From contig OZ038422.1 in assembly GCA_964036155.1 (NCBI GenBank), positions 23,149,201 through 23,213,200 on the forward strand: a stretch of DNA of 64,000 bases, read 5' to 3'. The stretch is from Diploscapter coronatus. Lineage: Eukaryota; Nematoda; Chromadorea; Rhabditida; Rhabditidae. Under the pieces are notes generated by a model. It was given only the letters and a program-made list of their open reading frames with translations, was not told where the DNA came from and did no database searches. The translations under genes were made by a program, and so were the position numbers. Positions within the stretch are counted from its first letter, which is position 1. Every line of letters begins with the position of its first letter. Shown piece after piece: positions 50,001 to 62,600 of this stretch.

Positions 50001-53000
50001 CTTCCTTTCGCCTTCTTTACTTCTAACTCCCTAAAAGTCAGCTTGTGCATGTAACTAAGCTACTCAGAAGGGCGACCAAAAACAGCAGCAATGCCCTGCA
50101 GTCGAAGCCGACCGCTTTCAAGTGGATCAACTCAACACTCAACGCTCCTTTCCCCACTTTTCCGCCACAATAACCATTCATGAGCTTCATTAAAAACCCA
50201 CTATGAGTTGTCCACGCAATTTTTGTGACACGTTAATTATAGGTTCCATTTGCGTGGTCTTACTTTCGAATTCGTCATTGTTCAAATGATAACCAAAGAT
50301 TTGATAGGATTATTTCTAATCCTAATCCAATAGCAAATGAAAAGTCTTCGTTTTCTCCAATCTTATTTATAAATTTCGATTCAATATTCTTGCATTAAGA
50401 GAACGATTATTTTCTTATGCTATGGTTTCTGTCTTTTTTAATTTTGTTTGTCACGTTCCATACCTTCGCTCGTTATTCTCCTAATCTTAAATTTATCTCC
50501 ATATTTCCTCTCCTTTCCATGTCAGTGCAAATCAGTCTTCCCGCTTCCGCGTATTCCGGCTGCCTGCCTTTCTGTCGCCAATATTAATTCGTTTTCGACA
50601 TAAAACGGGTCCGAGTGAATGAAGCAAAAAGAAGGAAAAATATAATGCAAAAACCGCTGCTTGTTCCTTTATGAATCTAAATAGCATTACTTTGCCGCAA
50701 CGGGACTGAAACGTTTCAATCCTCCACCCCACGAGTCGCATTCGTTCTGCTGCGCCTAATGAACGTCGACCGACTTTTTGTTCATATTCCCTCTGGTTCC
50801 GTTCATTCTTCACTCTTATATTTATTTCCACGTACTAAATTTTCTTAATTGGATTTTCTTTCAAAATCCTCTGTCCACTTTAGACGAGAAATCGATATCA
50901 AAGTTACATCACTCCTCTTGTGCTTCTATTTTTACAAAGCACATTTCAAGTTTATCAGATAAGCGGAAGAGTCACATTTCTCATCTCTGATTTCCAAAAT
51001 CTCGAAAAAAAAATTAGGCAAATCTAGACTTTCAATGTTTCTTCGCAACACCCTCTCATACTTTGTCGCTTTCTCACAGCATTCCTCGACATTTATTTAT
51101 CGTGTGTTTATGGAAAAGTCTTCGTGCATTGATTGGATTATAAAGAGCACAGCACTCCGGCTAAATCCATGTAGAGCAAGAAAGAATAGTCGATCGCAAG
51201 TTATTGCTCAAAAATGTCTCGGCATTCTTTATCCTAGATATTTTTACTGCATTTTTTCAACTTATTCAGGATTTTCTCCTATTGTTGAGTTCCTTTCGGA
51301 GGCGTCTTTTACTTTTTTCCGCACTGATTCCAAAACAGATCCGCCACTTGATGACTAAGCACTTGGAGGAAGCGCTCCTTGAGAGATTTTCACCTATTTC
51401 GTCGCTCCGGATTTTCCAGCCAGCTCTTGCGAAAAACTTTAGCATTTTGAATTATTTTTCTGCCTCGTGAGGTTGATTATTTTACAGCTCGAAAACTAAA
51501 GTGTATTTATTGCAAAACTTAGAAATTCCTTGCATTTTATAGGTTTTACGTGTAAACTTTTCCAAGTCAATTTTCTCGTTGAATCAACATTTTGATGGAC
51601 CCAATACCATTTAGAAAACGACTGGCTTTTTCGCAGAATGAGTTAGCGAAGTTTCAACTTTGAGTCCTCTCTCTTTCAGCTATTTCTTCTTTCTTTTCCG
51701 CCTGGACTTCCGTCGTTTAGCTTCCAAAACAAAACACTTGTCATCGAAACTCCCTCTGTCAGTTAAGAAAAGACGCGGAATGTCTAATATCGATGTTTTT
51801 GTCGAGAAAATTTTGTGCTTGTGTGACTCTGCAACGTTCTATGACTATTTTTGACTCTTAATGGTCATCTTGGTAAAATGGATGATATTTCTTGGATCCT
51901 ATCGCACTATAATTTATGCAGATATCGCAATATACTCGTGTCGCAATCGTATTAATCCTACAGCCTGAGTTCTACCCCTCACACATTTCAGTTCCAGCTG
52001 TCCGTCTATTAATCAAACCTTATCACCCACTTAGTTAGCTGACTTTTAGCTTTCTTCTTAGCTCTATTTTATCACTTATCACCTGCCTTCTCTGTCTTTA
52101 TGCTACTTTAATTTCTCATTTTATTATTTTCGCTTCACACATTTCGGATGTATCCTATTATTATTCGCGTCGGTACTTCATCTTTACTATTATAACTCAA
52201 GAAATACACTAGCTTTGATTATTATTGGAAGAAAATCTCTATTTAGGTAAAAAATGGTCTCACATTCATTAAATATCTGTACGACTTCTTTATTTTTCCA
52301 AAATGAATTTTTTATTTCTAAAAAAATGATCGTTTCTATTTTCGCACTTCATTATGTGAGAGTTGCAGTGTGATTTTTTGAAGAATGAAGGCTTGAATAA
52401 TTGATGAATTCATATTTTCGTCTCTACTAACTGACCCCAAGTCAAGATTCTTTGCCTACCACATTCTGCCGGAATTGGATCTGGCCCTGTTTGCGCTTTC
52501 GCCCTCGAAACCGAGCCTTTGCCTTCTGGCCTACTTTGCTCTGCTTGCTGCATTGCCGTCAGACCGGATGTGCGGTAGATGGATTCTCGCCTCACTGCGA
52601 TTCCATTTCTTATTTTTACTTTTAAGGCATTTAGGAGTCAAATTGAATAAGCATATTTTATTTTTAGCGGCTCTCAATGTCTTCTGGACTAACTTGCAAG
52701 AATAACTGAGAAAACTCGTCGATTTCTCACTCATTTTTCCTTCAACGAAACGAAATTCGTTCCTAAGCGCGCGATATTCTGGTCTCAATTTGTAATCCTC
52801 GTCGTTTCCAGCTGGGCAAACCGTCATTTATCACCTCTATCATATGGCATGTTTGAGGCCTGTCATTTTCTGGATCATTTTCTCCCATCCCTCCCTCCTC
52901 TCTCCATTTTCCCTCGAGATCGTGCACTTATGAAGGCCCCGTTATCTTCACATCTTCCCTCCTAAGGCTGCTTCAGGCGTTTATCCTCTCGTTTTTCCTT

Positions 53001-55128
53001 CCATTGGCTAACAAATCGACCTCTGTGGCGTCTGACACTTGTTTCTCCCTCGGCATATTTCCAGATTCTCTCACCTTCATTCTGCCTCTCTATTAGGCAT
53101 TTTCTTTCACGTCTATTTAGAGCACCCCTTATCCGGTTGCAGATTATCGCTCTTCTAGTTTTCTTTCTCTAAATTCCTTTGGCAAAATATTTGAAACGTG
53201 AGAAATTCTTTGAAAATCCAAAATGTGAGGCTAGGATTTTGAAATCGCATCATTTTCCATGTACTATTGCAATTCTGCAAGTTTTTTCGCCATAAACGAA
53301 CGCTGATTTTATTTACTCAAATGGTGGTTCTGGGTTTCAAAGAGAATATCTGCAGACATAAAGCATATACAGATTTCACCTAAATATATTCTTGTCAGCT
53401 AAAATTGCAATATCCTTCTTTCATCGTCATCGTGCAAAATTTAACGAAATCCGCATTTTCATATTGAACCTTTTACTTGAGCCGAAAACTTGGCTATATT
53501 TACCCAAAAAGAATTACTCTTCTGGTTTGGTAAGACTCAGATTTCCCGAAACTCCATGTGGTAAAATATTCCATTCTCAAAAATGAGTGAAACTTTATAT
53601 TTCATCCGTTTCATAGTAACTTTTTCTTAAAATAGTTCTTAATCGAAACTAAATTCTAAAACTTGATTCCATTACACATTTCATCGAAAATACCATTCTC
53701 GTGTTGAATTTATTAAGTGATTTTTCCTAAATGTAGTTTTATTGTGTGGAAATAGGCTTCCATTTACTGGTCAATTTCATTTTGTGCCGCGCTTTATTGC
53801 AGACTTGTTCGAATGCTCAAATGAGCATAGATGACGGTGAATGAAAGCTGTTGGAGGTTGTTAGGAAAGTAGGGAAAAACTCTATCTATCATATGCTGAA
53901 AAATGTGCTTCTAAGTTCCGATAAATGATCAATTTGTGTGTTTCAAAAATGCGTTACTTCGAACAAAACACTCTTAAAATGTATATGGATCAAAATATCG
54001 TATGAAATTCGATGATTGTGTAAAGTGATTCATCCATTTCTTGTTCCAATTGACGCATATTTTCAAACATTCCACTTTTTATAGTGTATAGGTGTTGAGG
54101 ATATCTGCTTAGTAATTGTAACTCGATTCATTTATACCTCATTTTTATGTGAAAATGTCTCGCAAAAGCTCATTTTACTTCTCGACTCCTTATTGCTCGC
54201 CGCTGTACATTTTTCCTATTTTCACCTGAGCCTTCTCTCGGTCAATTTCACACCGACTCGTTACAACAACCGCCTGAAATTCGAAATCTTCAAAGTTCGA
54301 TACAAAACGCTAAATTTTCCATTTGACTTTATTTTATATTTGTTACTTGCATTTTAATATCTTATTATTTTTCCCATATCTTGGGAACACTTTCGCCAGG
54401 CAAAAGTATGATACTACCATGCAAAAATGAAATTTTGCCTAAAAGGAATTTGGAGATAGAAATTAGTTTAGACTATATTGGGGGTAGATTTCAATGAGTT
54501 TCTTGCCGGTTCTTCATAGTTCTGATCCTACCTAGTGACATCATTCAAAATCCATTGAACTTTCAAAAATCTCATGATCTTGCCTGGTCTTTGTATAATT
54601 TTTCCCCTTCTGAATTTTAATTCTACTACTTTCCTGAGTTTTACGCTTGCTAAGCCTTGATTTCCGTTTCGTTTCTTCCTTATGATATACGAGTATCTCC
54701 TCCCTTTCCCATACAATTCCCCTGCGACTGTTGCTTCTTTGCATTTTGCATTTCTAAACGCTACATATTTTACGCGCTTTTTCTGTCATCACACTTTGTT
54801 ACTTTTGATCGGAATGTTGCATGTTATTCGAGATCTCATTTCATTCGCTGTCTAAGGGACTTGTTTCTGGTACTGCAATTTTATTGTTAATAGGATAATT
54901 TACTTTGCTCTTCGAATATTTCAAGAAGGTATTCTAACAATCGCAGTTCTTGGAATATTATAATTTGTAGAGTGGAATTGGAAATAGAATTTTGCCGATT
55001 TTATTATTCCTTTCACTCACTAATTTCTTTCCCTACTATGGCATATAGAATTGTTTCGTCGAGATTCTTTTTCTGATCGTAATTTTTCGTTTCCAATTAT
55101 GTTTTTTAGAATAATCCTTGGCGATGTT
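47086..55128. other. 8-kb non-coding stretch between divergent genes
   Basis: Separates the start of the POU gene (minus) from the Ly6-like gene (plus), so it probably holds both promoters. The plus strand is markedly C/T-rich, especially 52.85-53.15 kb. Open frames are scattered and short, with no family match, no splice-linked series, and no tRNA or repeat array seen. Confidence 0.5.
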
Positions 55129-56656
55129 ATGAGGATACCCGTCCTGTCTTGCTCATCCTTCCCTGGCCTTAGTCATTTCCTCCTACAACTTGTGGTATTC
55201 TTCGAATTGCTGTCATTCGCCCTATCGTCCTACAAGGAGTACACAGCTCGAAGCGGTAGGAGAGGCTCTTTGTCTGACGGCCGCAATCACCAGCAGCAGG
55301 CCCCAGACAACTGGCTACTACTCGTCGACACACCACCAAAAGGTGAATTTTGGCTATCAGTTATGAAGGGAAAACGTGATGCTTTCATTATGATAAAAAA
55401 GAAACAATCTACCTTGATCAAGAGAATGCTCAATATTTTGACAACTCGAAAATGACTAGACTTGAAATGACATGGCTTAGAGACGATTGAATAGGTGAAA
55501 AGTAGATTTAGCTAATGAGAATAAGACTTGTTCTTCAAAGTCCTGTTGTTATCCAAATGTCTAGTCGCTTACGAATTGTTAGCGTTTTTAAACTTTCACT
55601 TTTTTCTGAAATTTAGCGTTCTTTTATGATAAAATCGCTTCAAATTTGAAATAATTTTATGGAGTTTTTAAAATTCATTGATGTTCACCTTTGTCGCGTT
55701 TTCTCGGAATACTGATAAATATGGCTTCTCTTGTCCGTTCCACTATATGTAAATATGTCATTTTTACATTTTGCATATTTTAAATTTTTATACGGCTTGA
55801 TTATTGCAAGACAATTAGAAGCGTTGCCAAAATTCACTGATTGTTGTGTGTGTTCGTCTGTATTTTATGTGATCCATGTAACCGATTGGTTATCGAATGT
55901 TAATAATTTCCTTCTACTGAAACGTTGTTATTCGCATAAAAATTATTGAAGATCCTGATTTGTAACAAAATCGATATTCATCCTTCCTCTAATTAGAAAA
56001 ATAACGGAAGCTCTTCAAGAAGTTTTTAAAGTTTATAATTATCGACGTTTTCTTGAATAGATATAATATCTTAGAAGGATTTTCCTATTTTATTTGAACG
56101 AATGATTCAGCTCAGGGAAATTATTGATACTTGATAATTCGATGAACCTAAACTTTAGTAGTCAAACTCCGCTGCTATAATTGTAACCAGCCATTCGACT
56201 GTGAAAACGGAATATGTTACGGGGATATTTGCGTCAAATCAAGTGGTAATCGATGGTACTCATTCTTCTTGATTATCATTAATCTATTTTAGTGTCAAAC
56301 GGCAATTACGTTAGCAAAGGGTGTGAAAATAATACGTAAGTTGACGAATTCGTTGTCGAGTAGAAAGCTTGTTTTTCCCCGGTCTGAAGCAATTAATAAA
56401 AGGCCATTTTTCAGCTACCCAGCAAACGTTTATGAGCCTAACTCGAGATTACGAAATTATTGCAGGAATGAAGAAGTGACTGATTATAGTGTAGCACTTT
56501 TATGAAATGAGAAAAATCTAGGTACTTGGACTGGACACTGTAATTTGTTATTGTCGAGATGGTGATTTCTGTAATTCGTCGTATCGAAACTCCCTGCTGC
56601 CTCTCTCGTTGGTTTTCATATTAGTTTCTACAATATTGCTGCCAAAATTGACATGA
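55129..56656 (+). CDS. GPI-anchored Ly6/three-finger-type protein
   Basis: Five exons: 55129-55342, 56159-56245, 56293-56335, 56415-56475 (or 56490), 56522-56656; about 179 residues. A hydrophobic leader (LLQLVVFFELLSFAL) is followed by a basic, Gln-rich segment of about 40 residues. The domain opens with LRCYNCNQPFDC and closes with VICYCRDGDFCNSS. The C-terminal hydrophobic tail (LLPLSLVFILVSTILL) follows small residues, a GPI signal. Spaced cysteines ending in C.C...DFCN are the hallmark of the Ly6/uPAR fold; in nematodes, relatives such as ODR-2 modulate neuronal membrane proteins. Intron 4 is 46 bp with the GAA/GTGACT donor or 31 bp with AGT/GTAGCA; both keep frame, and I prefer the first. 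An earlier in-frame ATG at 55051 exists, but the leader fits 55129 better. Confidence 0.78.
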
Positions 56657-57829
56657 CAATTTAGATTTTTCTTATTGATTCACTCAGGATAATATGAAAA
56701 ATCCCACTTTTATCGAATTAGATTTTTGTAATTACAAGAATTCGGCAATATTTTTTTTATGATTACATTAGACTGGACCTAACCTTACTGTATTTGTGAG
56801 CTGATTTCTGATATTTTGATTCCGTAGCAAGTGCTCTCTTATTATTTCTAAAGTCAGCTCAATTTACAGTATTCTGTACTTATCATTATCAAAAACACTG
56901 GTCTTTCTCGTCTTTAATATTTTTTACGTTTTGCATAGTCATGTTAAGCAATATCCTCCAAAATTTTCAAAAGCGTTCTATATTATTTAAAATTATCCCT
57001 AATCGATAGGACAGGAGCATAAAATCGAAAAAAAATATCAAATTAGAAAAGAAAAACAGTAGGAGAAATGAAGATTTTTGTAACTTTGGACATCGAAAAA
57101 TAGGTATTATGGATTTTTCGGACCTTCATGACGAATACCTGTGAATGTTTCACGAAATTTCGAGAAAATTAATAAATCACCAAATTGTCGCAAATGAAGA
57201 CAATTGCTTTACACAGCAAGTATGCGTAAACGATATGTAAAGTGTACCTTCTGCAGTAACTTTTCAGAGGATATTGGTTAATACGACTGTGCATTTTTCT
57301 AGTCAATTTTTTAATAGAATTTGTACAATTTCATCTAATGGATTCTTTCCTTTAACAAATAATCAAATAAAAAACTAAAATAATAAAAAGTTTTATTATT
57401 GAAGATCCAAGATTCCCGTTTGTAATACTTCAACACAGATTATGCATTTCTACGCAAATGAATACAATTATTGTGATCGACTGAGAAAATGGCAATTTTG
57501 AAGAAGTCAATATATCCTTATTCGTATTTTAGCAATCCTAATTTTCATAACTATTCAGATTACAAAGCGCCGTAAATAATGCTACAATTTTGTATTTACG
57601 ATCAAGTCAGGAATGAAAATGCATTTTGAAATGACTCGCTTTCAGGCACAATTTCAAATGAAGAATTTAGCACACTCCGGTATAAATGCAAATGAAATGA
57701 CATAATGAAATATTCTAGTCTAACGTTATTATGCGAAGATAAGATGTTGAATACCATGAATCCCGTTTTTCATTTCTTGAAACGCGAGTATAAAGTTGAG
57801 AAGTTGTGATTCTGACGTTGCAGGTGGTT
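56657..57829. other. Convergent intergenic region
   Basis: 3' flanks of the Ly6-like gene and the C2 protein gene. A/T-rich with AATAAA-like signals (57370). Nothing else was recognised. Confidence 0.5.
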
Positions 57830-59608
57830 TCAATTGATGTTGGATATTTTATGCCACATACAGACTGGCAGACCGTGTTTCTTTATCATTTGCAACCAGT
57901 GAGCATGACCTGAATTCGTTAAATTATCTCAACTGTCTAGCTTTTTCACTGATTAGTATATTTTCAACTGTGAATACGCTATTCTCTTATTAATAATAAT
58001 CCTTTTCCTCTGGTTTCAGGTAAAAATGTATTCGAAATCAGAGGCTAGAAGAAAAGCGACATTCTTAAAAATCGAAACCGAAGCTTTCACCATCTCTGTT
58101 CAAAACTATTCTCTTCTTACCTGTTCCATCACCCAGTCGTCCAATAACGCAATGTCCAACAGACTGAATGATGCCTGCGTCGTCGTGATCGAACATTTCA
58201 ATGACAATATGGCATTTATCTAATCGATTAGGGGCTACGTGAAATAGAAATGATTCTGAGAAGGAGGCGCCTCCAGAAGAGGAAGACAACGAACTAGAAA
58301 CTGAACTGGACGATGGTTTCGAGCTAAAATAAATTAGTCTTATTCTGAATTCGACTCCTTTGACTTACTCTAGCGACGACTTGTAGCCAACCGAAGGATT
58401 GACAGTCGTTTGTTTCTGTTCAACAAGACGCCTTTCATCGAACAGCATTATTCGAGCAAACGGGGCTAAAGTTTTCTTTACGTCAAAGTTAGTTAAAAAT
58501 GTTAGCTTACAATTATTGTATGGTAAGTATTTCGCCTTCTTAACAGTGGCAGTGATGAATTGAACGCTAGGAGCGTAAGTCAGGATTGTAAGCAATTCAC
58601 AGTCTCCATCGGACGAGCTCTGAAGGTGGAATTTCAGGTTAGATTGGAAAGAAATTTTTCACACCTTATTGGCATTGTACGCCAGAGTGAAGTCAATGTT
58701 GTCTGCACTAGCTCTTGATAGCCTTTCAGGCAGGGTCTCTTCCTCGGTCTAAACCAGAGGATTCCGACTAGTTGAAATTTGTCTAGAAATAAAACTCCCT
58801 TACCGCCAGAACTTTATCCTCGAATTCGCATTCGAAAACGGTTCTCTGTCCAGGATCTTCGTTCGAGAGGAACTTTGTCCAGGCATCTTTATGAGGGGCG
58901 ACTTTTTCTTCTCGCAACTCTGAAATTATGATTTTATTGATCCTCTAGTCTGGCCAAGCTACCGTTATGCCTATCACCCCAATCTCGGTGCTCGTGCTTT
59001 CCAGCTCTTCCATGCTTGGTACCACCTTGGGGTCGTGGATCCCTAAAACTCAATAATTTTCCAGTGCTTTGTCTGTTTTCTGTCAAAACAATTTGGATAA
59101 CTCTTTTTCTCCACTTACCTATGAATTCGGTTAGCTCTGGCAGCCGGAGCAGGTTGATTTTTGCCAGCCTTGTGCATATTTTTCGGACACCATCCGACTG
59201 AAGGATCGGTGCCAGCTTGACAGGGAGGAATTTTGTGAAGTTGAACAGCTTTGTGGGGCAGATTGACAAACGATTGATACTCGAAGAAGTGTTTAGCGAT
59301 GAAGTTCATGCCCTGAAACTACAGCCTCATAATTTGTACAGGAAAACAAATGGACGATGTGTTGTAAACCATATATGCCATGTGAAAGTGAGAGTTTCAA
59401 CCTTCAGTTTGATGAATTAGGGTTAGAGTTTGAGCAAAAATAAGAATGACTTTAAGAATTGTACCACGACAGAATTTCTGGGTTCAGTGCTACGACTTCT
59501 CGGAGTCGGCGGAGTTCTGGCAGGGGAGTGAGGCGGAACCCGGGGCGGGTGACGCTTTTGACGCCACCAAAATGCCGCCAGAATTCCATCATCGATCGCT
59601 GTTGCCAT
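57830..59608 (-). CDS. Synaptotagmin-family C2-domain protein
   Basis: Nine exons on the minus strand: 59608-59465, 59312-59119, 59042-58963, 58919-58804, 58748-58665, 58619-58511, 58465-58369, 58323-58121, 57909-57830; 368 residues. The N-terminal half is Pro/Arg-rich with no clear membrane span. A C2 fold begins around IDFTLAYNANK, continues CELLTILTYAP, FITATVKKAKYLPYNN, FARIMLFDE and SFLFHVAPN, and ends VIEMFDHDD, CVIGRLGDGT, then HAHWLQMIKKHGLPVCMWHKI. The HW..M......P...WH.(L/I) end is typical of synaptotagmin C2B domains. The first calcium-binding loop has NN where acidic residues would be; DHDD is kept in the second. A Ser-rich insert sits before SESFLF. Role inferred: membrane trafficking or exocytosis, probably not a full calcium sensor. 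Confidence 0.78.
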
Positions 59609-62600
59609 ATATTTTAGTTCGACTAGCGATGTCAAAGTTTAGTCAGTCAAATGAGACCTCTAAAATGTCAGAAATCAGACGAGTTAGAGAGAACGATGCT
59701 AGCAGATGCACGTCGAAATAGTAAAACGACCGATTGATTCTGCAAGAGAGAAAAGAGAAATTGTTGCAAACTCAATGAAAATAAAAGCTGCCACCTAGTA
59801 AAATATGCGAGTCTGCAGCACAACAGGCACTAAAACTACTGAAATTGCCGATGGGGAGACATGGGTTAGGAGAAAAGCGCCTCTAAAGTTGAGTAATTAG
59901 GATAATTGCATCCCTTTTTTACTTCTAACCGAAACAAGTTTTCGGTCAGCAGTTTTGTGAAGCTCAATGCTCATTGCAATACGCATAGGAGAGGAGATAG
60001 CCGATCATTAGCATAATTTCATGAATTTCTACGCAAGGAATGGAAATACGCGGATCATGATAAAAATAGAATTTCATCCGCATTTCAAAACATACGCGCG
60101 CACTTAGACACGATTGAGTTTGCGGGAAGCAAATAGGAAAAATAAAATAATTAGATAATAAAGTGAGAGATGTGTCAAGTCAAGCTGCTTCCGACATGCA
60201 TTGAAAGCACAGCTCAAAGAACCTCCAGATCTAATTATGAGACTTTTACGTCTATTTTGGCGTTATTCAGACTAAATTCATCATCATTCATAAACTATTC
60301 AGCTTGCCTACGATTCTTTCTCATCGTCTATAGAAAATGCCAAATTGTTATGATAGTCTGCATTTTTCGTGGATTCTAGGGAATTTAACGATTCGAGAAA
60401 AATTGCCGAGAACTTTGACCATGATTACAGGAAAAGTGTCCTGAAAGTATCAGGAATTCAAAAGTCATCGCACACTTGCCCAATTTTCTGTCTTGGGGCA
60501 TTTTTTGCGTATGGTGGACGCGGCGGCGTTTGACTCGATTAGCACCTGCTGTCAGTCAAAGAGTCAGAGAAAAAGTCAAAGGTTAGGACAACCCCGGAAG
60601 CTGTTTCTATTCATGGATCACAACGAGAGATTAAACTATCAACCAAATCGAATCAACCCGGTGGCTGATTCAATATTTCACTTTCTATAGGTATTTTGAT
60701 GAGAATAGGAACGCGAAAATACTTTATTGAATTTTAAAAGCCCGAGACTAAAGGTTGGACTGATATGAATACGAAGAAATGCAAAAATATTGCTAAACGC
60801 TTGAAATCTTCGGATCTAGGGTCCTTTATATGAACATGAGATACGATCCTAGGCGATAATTGGTCCACTTATGCAGGAGCATTGCCTAAAAGCAGTCACA
60901 AGCCCACAGCCTTTTACTCATTTTTGTTTATGTGGAATGTCGCTGAATCTCTTAACGTAAAATGAATCCGAGAATCGGAGAGGTGACGCAGTGAAAAACT
61001 GCTGGGGCGATCATCACAAATTTATGATGAGTAACGCGTGAACATTAGAAAGATTTTTAAGGGCAATTGTAATGTGATTATACTCCTAAAATGAGAAAAC
61101 AAGCATATCGTCGTTTCTCTTTACTTGATATAGCTGATCATGAGAATCAAAGTTGCGATGCAGGCGTTGAAAAATCTACCAAAGAACAAACAAACTACCG
61201 TAAAGATTCACGGTTTTTGACATTTTGAAATTTATGAGCATTCTAGAACCCCAGATCAGATGTTGGCTAACATGGAACATCCGCTAAAGTGGGGGTGACT
61301 TGTTGGAGCCGATACACACAATAGTGTTGATTACACAATAGAGAGCTAAACCTCTCCCTCTAAATTTGGTCCATTCAAGAGGCAAAACCAAGTTGTTCAC
61401 ACACTTTTGGGCTATCAGCCAAGCGCAGTCCGCGGAATTTCGAGCGGTTTTTCGTCGCGTGCCAAAAGACTGGAGCGGAAAAGGCCGGCATAATAATCCT
61501 GGGTGAAGGATTCGAGTGAAATGGGCACCACTTCGCCGATGGAAAAGGCCAACAACAGAGAAACGAAATCAAATTTGGACCACGAGCATCCTATTTTTCG
61601 AGATAAAATGCGGATACAAATAAACCGCGCAAAAATGGGGTGAGTTAGAGAGTGAATGGCGAGAGAAGACGTGAGGCTAGAGGAGAGTCGAGCAGAAATG
61701 AGAGATTCGGCGAAAAAACGAGGAGAAAGCTGAAGATTGGCCCAAATTAAATTGCCCTGCCAAGTAAGTGAGTCCCCAACCGCTTCCCTTCCCCTTTCCA
61801 CCCTCTCATTCCCCTCCCCAACGGGCTTTCTGCCTACCCGACTCGATGAAGAGCAATCGGTAATTGAATTCGTCAGTAGATCCCCCCTCTCCTTCGTCTT
61901 TCTGCCTTTCTCTCCACTCTTCCTAACCCCAGGATTCAGCCATTGTTTTTAGCGCTTCAGATTTGATTATCGGAAGAACCACTTCTTCCAATTCGCCGAA
62001 GACCATAATCGCTCGCATCTCTCCGATTGAAATTCTGCCCATTTCGTAGAAAGCCGATTTGATAAACTCGAGTAGAAAGAATTTGGTTTTGAATATGTTG
62101 TCGAGATAAGAAGTGTCTGGATATTTTTTTTAGAAATTCATTTCCTGCTTTGATTGCCCTCTTGATCATGCAACCCTTATTCAAAATTAGAAAATTGGCT
62201 TCGTATAAAATTTTTAAACTTGTGTTTTGAATGAAATAGCACCAATCTAAACTGACCGAATCAGTGGGAAAAATTAGGCGTAGCTAAATTCGGAAAAGAA
62301 ATTTAGGCAATTTTGACTAATCGTGTTTTGATCTTCAAGGTAGTGCTCCGCTTCCTTTCAGGTTCACTAAGAACACTCAAATAATTTTTGAGATTTTCAG
62401 AGAAGTTATAGGTTACAAATTCAAGGATTTCGGTGGAGACCAACGAAAATGAATGAAAAATTTGAAAAATCTTTAAATTCAAGGAAGGTGGAAACGAAAA
62501 GGAATTCGTGATAGCGAAAGGAATCGTGAACCGCAAAAGACAGGATGATTTGTGATGATTTTCGTGCATCTAAATTTGCCCCAGGAGAAAACGCGCATCT

